Source: Strigamia acuminata (lineage: Eukaryota > Arthropoda > Chilopoda > Geophilomorpha > Linotaeniidae). From it: a stretch of 64,000 nucleotides of DNA. The translations under genes were made by a program, and so were the position numbers. The notes below the pieces were generated by a model, which worked only from the letters and a program-made list of their open reading frames with translations, had not been told where the DNA came from and did not search any database. Every line of letters begins with the position of its first letter. The first letter of the stretch is position 1. The stretch is from assembly GCA_949358305.1 (NCBI GenBank), contig OX442314.1, positions 56,863,369 to 56,927,368 of the forward strand, in the 5' to 3' direction. This document shows positions 56,810 to 64,000 of the stretch, piece by piece.

Positions 56810-59800
56810 ATGGCAGACAACGAGCCGGCAAAACATCGGTTCATTTTTCACAGCAAATTTTGATTTAATTAAATGATTGATTGTTATTTCTAATTTCAGG
56901 TTCGACATTGATTTTATCGCTCGGTTTTGGCGTCTTTTGAGCTTGTTATTCCCGAGTTACAGCTCCATCACCAGTTTATTATTTCTACTTTTACTTTTCG
57001 TGTCGCTGTTAGGTACGGTTTGATCAATACAGTACCATAATTATCCAATATATTGTTCTCCTAAATGTTAGTCGGTACCTCGGTACCGATACCGATATTT
57101 TTGTCGAATTAATTTATTGTTTTTTTTTTTTGAATAATTTTTTTAAATTTATTTTTGCAGAACAGTATCTGATTTATAATGTTGGAATAATTTCGAGCGG
57201 ATTTTACAAAGTGTTGAACGAGAAGAATATCGACGCTTTTTGGGACCAGTTATTTCTCTCGTTTGGATTTATTCTCGCTATTGCAATTGTGAGTTTTGAA
57301 ATTTGTTCGGATTTCTATTGCTACGCATATTTTTGGCAATGAAATATTTTTGACAAATTTTCCAAATGTTAAAAATCTAAAATTTTAAAAATCTAAAAAT
57401 TTTAAAAATCTAAAAGTTTTAAAAATCTAAAAATTTTAAAAATCTAAAAATTTTAAAAATCTAAAAATTTTAAAAATCTAAAAATTTTAGAAATCTAAAA
57501 ATTTTAGAAATCTAAAAATTTTAGAAATCTAAAAATTTTAGAAATCTAAAAATTTTAAAATTCTAAAAATTTTAAAAATCTAAAAATTTTAAAAATCTAA
57601 AAATCTGAAAAATCTGAAAAATCTGAAAAAATCAAAAAAATCTGAAAAAACCGAAAAATCTGAAAAAATTAAAAATTTATCAGAAGAAATAGAAATTTTG
57701 GCTACTTTATTTCTTTTTTATTTTTTATTTATGAAATTTTTTCGAATATTTCCTGAATACTTTTCAAAATGTCGACAGATTAAGAGCACCCGCGTGTACG
57801 TCTCCTCAGTGCTATACATCGCCTGGCGCGAAATCCTCACCACATCGATCCACCGACTCTATTTCTCCTCAACAAACTTCTACAAATTAAACATCCTCCA
57901 CCCTTCGATCGACAATCCGTGAGTCAAACCACAACTTCCCCATCAAACCGGGCCTAAAATAAATTTTATCCAACTCCAAAGCGACCAACGCGTAACTCAA
58001 GATGTCGACAAAATGTGTTCGGTGTTTTGCAAAATTCTACCAAACTTCGTCGTATTTCCCTTCACGCTCACCTATTACGTCTACCAGGCCTACATCGGGT
58101 TAGAAACATCTTCCCTAATTCCTTAATTTTTATTTTTTAATTTTTTCTTTATTTTAGAACCGGTTACGTCGGTCCGTTGGCGATTTTTGCATATTTCTTA
58201 GTGAGTACAGTGGCCAATAAGGGGCTCATGTCGCCCATAGTTGGACTCGTGGTTCAGCAGGAGAAACGAGAAGGTGATTTCAGGTATTTTTATGCATTTT
58301 GGTTTTATTAGGTGATCGGTTATAGTGTTTTTGTTTTAATTTAGGTTTAAACACATGCAGGTTCGAGTTAATTCGGAATCGCTGGCGTTTTGTGACGGCG
58401 GTTTTGTGGAGTCGACTAAGACGAACAGGAAATTGCATTCGCTTTTGGTGATATTACAAAAGCTTGTTAATTGGCAATATTTGCTCAATTGTATGGAAAA
58501 GTTTATTTTTTTTTTATCAATCTGAAAATTGTCGAAATCCTTTAGAAAATTAATTCTAATTGTTGAAAATTGTCGAAATTCTTTAGAAAATTAATTCTAA
58601 TTCTTGAAAATTGTTGAAATCGTTTAGAAAATTAGAAAATTCTTGAAAATTGTTTTATTTTTTTTTTAAATTGTTTAAAATTAGGCGAAATTTGTCGAGA
58701 ATGAACTCCAATTCGTCAAAAATTGCCTCGAATATGTCGAAAAATATGTGAAAAATGATCAAAGTTCGTAAATTTGTCTAAATTTGTCTAAAAATTCCTC
58801 AATTTGATCATTTTGACCCTAAATTTCTTAATTTTGTCGAAAACTTCGAAACAAAATATTTATAAATGTAATCCTTCTCTTTTTCTTTCCCTCAGTTGCG
58901 GTTAATTTGTTCGACTACGTAGGCAGTATTATAAGTTTCATACTTATTGCATTTCCCATTTTCAATGGCGACTACGATGACTTAAGCGCTGCTGATCTCA
59001 GCGCTTTGATCAGCAAGGTGAGAGCTTCCAAATCGAGATTTTTTTGTTTGTTAATTTAAAAAAATTGAAAAATATTTCCCAGAATGCTTTTGTTTGCATC
59101 TACCTCATCTCCATCTTCAGTTCCCTGGTGGATTTGTCTGTTCAGCTTACGGACATTGCCGGCAATACGCACAGAATTGCCGAACTCATCGAGCATTTAA
59201 TGAGATTTAGCTCGCCGCCGATTTCGAAAGACGACGACTTACTCATCATCACTGCTGACAACGATTTGTAAGGGAAGGCGAAAAAGCAAATTTAAAAACA
59301 AAAATTAATGGATGTGTTTTGTTGATTAGACAAATTAATGCGAGTGCCGTTGAAATGAGGAAAAACTTTACCGGATTTAAATTGATGGACGTCTCGTTCC
59401 ATCCTCCTGGCAACCCAAGATTGATGTTGATTAAAAGTAAAATATTAGTGGAAACACTTACGAAGTAATAATTTTGCTGCAATTTACGCAAATTTGACGT
59501 ATTTTCTTGAAAATTTGTTGCTGTGCATGCAAATTTGATGTTTTTTCTTGTAAATTTGTTGCTGTGCATGCAAATATGACGTCTTTTCTTGTAAATGTGT
59601 TGCAATTTGCTGAAATTTACTGAAAATTGTTGCAATTTATTGAAATTTAATGAAAATTATTGCAATATACTGAAAATTGTTGCAATTTATTGAAATTTAA
59701 TGAAAATTATTGCAATATACTGAAATTTAATGAAAATTGTTGGAATTTATTGAAATTTGTTGTAATTTGCTGAAATTTGTTGCAATTTACTGAAATTTGT

Positions 59801-61047
59801 TGCAATTTACTGAAATTTGTTGCAATTCACTGAAATTTGTTGCAATTTAGTGAAATTTGTTGCAATTTACTGAAATTTGTTGCAATTTACTGAAATTTGT
59901 TGCAATTTACTGAAATTTAATGAAAATTGTTGAAATTTACAGAAATTTGTTGTAATTTGCTGAAATTTCTTGCAATTTACTGAGATTTCTTGCAATTTAC
60001 TGAGATTTCTTGCAATTTACTGAAATTTCTTGCAATTTACTGAAATTTCTTGCAATTTACGGAAAATTGTTGCAATTTTGTGAAATTTTGTGCACTTTAC
60101 GAAAATTTTTGCATCTATTCTGGAAAATTTGTTGTAATTTCTGAAAATCTCTAGCAATTTACGTAAATTTGAAGCATTTTCTCATAATTACGTTGTACTT
60201 GACCTAAATACGGCTCAATACTTTAGAAGTCCATCAAGTTGTGATGTCCTCCCGTATAAACAGTCGAAAAATACAAATAAAATCGTAAATTTTTCAGATT
60301 TAACCGCCACATTCAATCAAGGCACCAACGTTCTAATCATGGGCGAAAGTAGCAGCGGGAAAACGTCCATACTCCGAGTACTCAAAGGCCTGTGGCCAAT
60401 TTTCTCCGGCAACATCGAAAAGAATTTTCCAAACGGCATCAACGGCGTCTACTACATCCCTTCGAAACCCGTTCTAACGGACGGAACATTACGTCAACAA
60501 GTAATTACTAAATCCGGCGATAATTCAGATTTTTGACGCCATTTTGTATCGTTTAGATCATTTATCCATTGAACGAAAACGTCGCCGATTGGTCATCGGT
60601 CGTGGAAGAGGATGATCTCATTCGAGGTCTCCTCCGTTTAGTCGATTTGAATTCCCTCGAGGAAAGAACTGGCGGACTAGACAATCAAGTGGAATGGAAT
60701 TGGTACGACAAACTGTCACCGGGGGAAATGCAACGACTTTGTTTTGCCCGTTTGTTTTACCATTCGCCGCTGATTGCAGGTCTAATTTCGTGCTTTGTGA
60801 ATATTGTGATGCGAGATTGGAGTTTAATTTGTTTATTTATTTATTTTTAGTATTGGATGAAGCCACGAGCGCTGTTAGTTTGGAATTGGAAGACGTTTTG
60901 TACCGCGAGTGCCTCAATCGACAAATCACGCTAATCAGTGTTGGACATAGGCAAAGTCTAATGGCGTATCATCATGTTTTATTACGTCTGTCTGGAGATG
61001 GCGAATGGACTTTGAATAAAATTGAAAATCGTGATGAAATAGATTAA
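56810..61047 (+). CDS. ABCD4: ABCD4-type lysosomal cobalamin (B12) ABC transporter
   Basis: Exons: 56810-56838, 56900-57012, 57161-57288, 57779-57918, 57982-58098, 58158-58283, 58345-58490, 58896-59017, 59083-59267, 59330-59436, 60298-60500, 60557-60779, 60851-61047; the joined frame is 611 residues (human 606). It is a half transporter: membrane domain first (about residues 20-330), then one nucleotide-binding domain. ABCD-type motifs: [20 protein letters not shown] (EAA-like loop region), [22 protein letters not shown]. Walker A is GESSSGKTS, the signature [14 protein letters not shown], Walker B VLDEATSA, the H-loop VGHRQS. ABCD4 works with LMBD1 to export vitamin B12 from lysosomes. The predicted start ([10 protein letters not shown]) lacks a peroxisomal NPxx-type N-terminal extension, as in ABCD4. 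Introns 3 and 10 are filled with tandem arrays. All key ATPase residues are intact. Confidence 0.95.
57368..57660. repeat. Tandem repeat, about 17-bp unit (TCTAAAAATTTTAAAAA)
   Basis: About 14 units then AATCTGAAAA variants, in ABCD4 intron 3. Unlike most arrays here the period is 17, not 20-21. Confidence 0.85.
59590..60065. repeat. Tandem repeat, 20-bp unit (TTGCAATTTACTGAAATTTG)
   Basis: Over 20 units in ABCD4 intron 10, with AATTT tracts exactly 10 bp apart (GCAATTT then GAAATTT). It makes this intron about 860 nt, the longest of the gene. Confidence 0.95.
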
Positions 61048-61380
61048 TTTTGCGTAGAAATATATTGATTTTTGTAATTGAATAAAATAAATCATGGTAA
61101 CCAACTAGTTTTACACATGGGCGACATCAGCGCCACCAATCCCCGCTCTCCTTCAATTCCTGTCGCTCCATGTACATTCACCACCCGACGGCGCGAAATT
61201 CAATTTTGCCATTTGTCGTGCATGTTTTTATCGCCAAAAAACTGATTGAATACGACTATTCAATGAAAGATCCATCTTGGATTACATTTTGGATTTTTTA
61301 ATGAAATATTCGTGTATTTGTTGTTTTATTCTACCTTTTTCATGTTTTTTTTCCCATTTTTTGAGGAAATGTCCGACTTT
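61048..61380. other. ABCD4 3' flank
   Basis: GAATAAAATAAATC at about 61079 is a likely polyadenylation signal 30 nt after the stop. Otherwise featureless. Confidence 0.5.
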
Positions 61381-61672
61381 TTTAAATTATACATTCGATT
61401 TTTTGATTACATTTTCCATTTTTTGATTACATTTTCTATGTTTTGATTAAATTTTCCATTTTTTGATTACATTTTCCATTTTTTTATTACATTTTCCATT
61501 TTTTGATTACATTTTCCATTTTTTGATTACATTTTCCATTTTTTGATTACATTTTCCATTTTTTGATTACATTTTCCATTTTTTGATTACATTTTCCATT
61601 TTTTGATTACATTTTCCATTTTTTGATTACATTTTCCATTTTTTGATTACATTTTCCATTTTTTGATTCCCG
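61381..61672. repeat. Tandem repeat, 20-bp unit (TTTTGATTACATTTTCCATT)
   Basis: About 14 nearly perfect units downstream of ABCD4. T-tracts are about 10 bp apart. Confidence 0.95.
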
Positions 61673-63056
61673 GTATATAAAACTAGCATTTGAAACCGCG
61701 CCATGTGTTTTGCAATATAATTGCTACAACTGCGCCAACTAGCGACAAATTATGACATCAGTGTCTGTTATGATTCGGTTAATAATAATCATTAATTCTA
61801 ATAAATATGTAAATGATCGCATATTTTTATTGTGACTCGTGAAAACTGAAATAATATTATACAATACATTGATAACTAACAATATATGCAAAAATGTAAA
61901 AAGACAATATCGATCGAAAACGAGCAAGCGAAAACGATTCTAAAAGAACATTAAGAAGAGGCATGTGACGATGACCTTTCGATGACGCTATCCGCTCAAA
62001 ATGTGTATTTTGGCATAACAAGCAAGTCTATCAATTCTAGTAGTTGAGAGATAAGTTAACAAACCTAAAGTGTGAACTGGGTAAAATAATGAAACCGGTG
62101 GTTATCAAGACATAACATATTTATTGATATCTAAATATAATCACCGAAAAGTGATTATATTAATCAATTTTGCATCAAATATAATTATACAATAATTATG
62201 CCGACAAATGGCCAAATTACTATCGATTAAACTATACATATAGTTGCCTGTGCGGCGCTATAATAGTATCAATCGGCTTCGTCCTGGTAAGATGTCGTCT
62301 GAATCGGTTGATTATTTGGTCCTGGTTCGAATCTGTAATGAAAAGGTTAGTATCCGAGGACTTCCGGTTGACTGTATCTGCATCGCCACAACCTTGGGGC
62401 GGTTATTGGTTTAAATGGCCTGTGAGAGCCATTTACCAATTGACCTCTTATAGATGTTTTAAGACATCTATAATTGGTGTGATACGTCAAATGGTTCTTC
62501 ATACGAGAGTAAACTGTTGCAAGTTTACAATCATAACTTCTGGTTCCGTGCAATGGATGCATTTATTAGAGTATTACTTTTCAGTAAATACTCGTAATAA
62601 TTCTGCTTACATAAAGTTGGCAATTTAGCTACACATTTACTGGCAAGTAAATGCTAATGTAGCTAGTCTTCAGTTTTGTACAGTTCTGGAAGAAGTATCC
62701 ATGTTTATGCACAATGCTGAGTTGTGACATAAACTAGCTGGGGATTTAATCTAACTAAACTTTTCCGAGTTTAGTTATTTCAACCCTAATGTTACATTTT
62801 CGACACGCTGTTCGGCAGCCGTGGCTTACTGTAACTGGCAGGCCTTGTGGAACACTTGTTGAATTATATCCGGCCCGACGGGATTCTTACTACTCATCGC
62901 CGCGACCTGATCTCCTCACGGCCACACAGCCGTCATCGGGCACCCGGACATGGAGGCATCATATCACCCATCTCCACGTCAAGTGTACGCCGTATGTAGG
63001 TTGTCATAGGCCCGCAGTATAAGGGGCATTGACTGCGCAATCAACAGACAAGCAAG
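61673..63056. other. Unassigned sequence
   Basis: Mostly A/T-rich. 62760-63000 is more GC-rich with a short frame (62789-63022) lacking any recognisable domain. The internal ATAGATGTTTTAAGACATCTAT at 62450-62471 forms a short hairpin. No gene supported. Confidence 0.35.
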
Positions 63057-63652
63057 TGTCTGCGCAATCAACATGACAACCGGAGTAGTAGAAAGGGCTC
63101 AAGAAAACATATAGTCAAAATATCTGGTCAAGAGCGAGCTACTTCCTGTTGCGAGGAAGTATATACTCGGGGAAAACAATAGCTTGGCCATTGCTCCAAT
63201 GAGAGCAATGGTCCTGCAAATCCCCCCAATCACTGGTCCAGGTGATGGGATACTCAGGACACATTTTCAGTCCAGGTGGTCAGCTAGACAGACCATAGCT
63301 CTCTGCTAGGTCGGGACAGGAACTGGATAGCGAGGAACACTTTTGGATTAAGTCTTTCAACTTGATCCGCGGGGGTCCACGCTTGGAGCAGGTGCGAGGG
63401 GGAGATTTAATCCCCTAGGCCTAGTTTTTGGGGTAACTTTGCAGAGTTACCACAAAACAACCTAATATCTATATTTATTGCCATAAACATAAGATAACGT
63501 TGATTTTCTGCCTTAAAATCACATAAAAGTTGTATTTTATGTGGTTTTACGTCAAGTGACAAATTCTATTCGAATTTGCCGCTTTTGGTCGTCAGCGCCA
63601 TCTATTGGCGTAATTTGTCGCTATATCGATGAGCGACTGCATGATCGTCATA
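63057..63652 (-). mobile_element. LTR-like repeat family B, copy 2
   Basis: Minus-strand relative of 43275-43912. On that strand it starts TATGACGATCATGC, directly after a purine tract AAGGGGGACG (63662-63653), and contains ATTACGCCAATAGATGGCGC, CAGTTCCTGTCCCGACCTAG and GATTGCGCAGACA. The preceding purine tract supports reading it as a 3' LTR. No internal gag or pol was found within the window. Confidence 0.65.
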
Positions 63653-63662
63653 CGTCCCCCTT

Positions 63663-64000
63663 AATCACTGGAATTATCAAAAATAATTACACGTGATTCC
63701 GCCTATAATCGTCTCGATATACGACACTGTTCATCGTGGATCAGCAACTTTACGTATTTTGTGAGAAATACGGATCGTCGGCAAAATATAACATCGAGTG
63801 AGGGTTTATTCAACTCATATTACATTTATCGTTTTACTAAACTAATTAATAACTTGGACTAGCTCATTAAAAGTTTATAAACACCGGTTACTCCGTGCCG
63901 AATTAATAATATGTTTTATACAAAATATATTATCATCGCCGCATGACATCATCTTGAGTGTACTGAATAAATCTTTCAATCATTATTAAATGTTCAAAGA
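63663..64000. other. Unassigned trailing sequence
   Basis: If copy 2 of LTR family B is a 3' LTR, this would be the adjoining internal region on the minus strand, but no coding motif is visible. Confidence 0.3.

Noticed and set aside
62310-62345. Possible tRNA T-arm (GGTTCGAATC)
   Set aside because: No pairing stems or acceptor arm around it.

Overview
This is eukaryotic nuclear DNA, almost certainly from an arthropod. The genes have spliceosomal GT-AG introns, mostly 54-90 nt long. The window carries a hunchback orthologue and a mesh orthologue, both characteristic of arthropods, and intergenic DNA is A/T-rich with long homopolymers. The genome also keeps a selenocysteine-type SELENOO and the lysosomal cobalamin transporter ABCD4. 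From memory these are typically missing or Sec-less in holometabolous insects, so a non-insect or early-branching arthropod is the better guess. No species can be named from the sequence. I saw no tRNA, rRNA, CRISPR array or prokaryotic operon. || Layout, left to right. 0.25-0.87 kb: a three-copy tandem repeat of about 205 bp. 1.3-2.2 kb (-): an intronless cyclin K/T-like gene. 2.2-12.8 kb: a gene-free domain of alternating GC-rich islands and A/T- or pyrimidine-rich repeats upstream of hunchback, probably its regulatory region, with two candidate noncoding first-exon donors. 12.85-14.44 kb (+): hunchback in one coding exon, followed by a 3'UTR with Pumilio-type sites. 16.36-17.72 kb (-): an intronless gene resembling the N-terminal region of ZNF292/RLF/ZNF654 but without zinc fingers. 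20.69-29.28 kb (+): mesh, 19 coding positions, with two alternative transmembrane exons. 29.76-30.61 kb (+): a second cyclin-like paralogue. 31.18-35.12 kb (+): SELENOO with in-frame UGA and a SECIS candidate. 35.44-37.37 kb (-): GTF2E2 (TFIIE beta), tail to tail with SELENOO. 37.95-40.12 kb (-): an UNC93-like membrane protein. 40.2-56.5 kb: a nested transposon graveyard. 56.81-61.05 kb (+): ABCD4 in 13 exons. 61-64 kb: repeats and one more LTR-like copy. || The protein-coding genes are ordinary housekeeping or developmental genes and do not form a pathway together. The interest lies in gene architecture and repeats. (i) Mesh has two homologous transmembrane exons, 48 nt apart, whose phases make inclusion of both or of neither run into an early stop. 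(ii) SELENOO ends V-S-U-S-S with a fold-back structure downstream. (iii) A nearly intact LTR element carries gag but no pol, with 99.5% identical LTRs and a tRNA-Pro-like primer site, and was presumably moved in trans. (iv) Many unrelated tandem arrays in introns and spacers share a 20-21 bp period with A/T tracts about 10 bp apart. || Transposable elements recognised from termini and target-site duplications: pogo/Tigger-like MITEs (three copies, one keeping a helix-turn-helix coding remnant), a Harbinger-like MITE, several TA-flanked MITEs, a hAT-like MITE, a Tc1-like element with about 205-bp inverted repeats and a broken transposase, a Gypsy reverse-transcriptase relic split by a 2.2-kb TIR element, and three LTR families. 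All exon borders were deduced by reading frame, splice consensus and conserved protein motifs; none is confirmed by transcript data.
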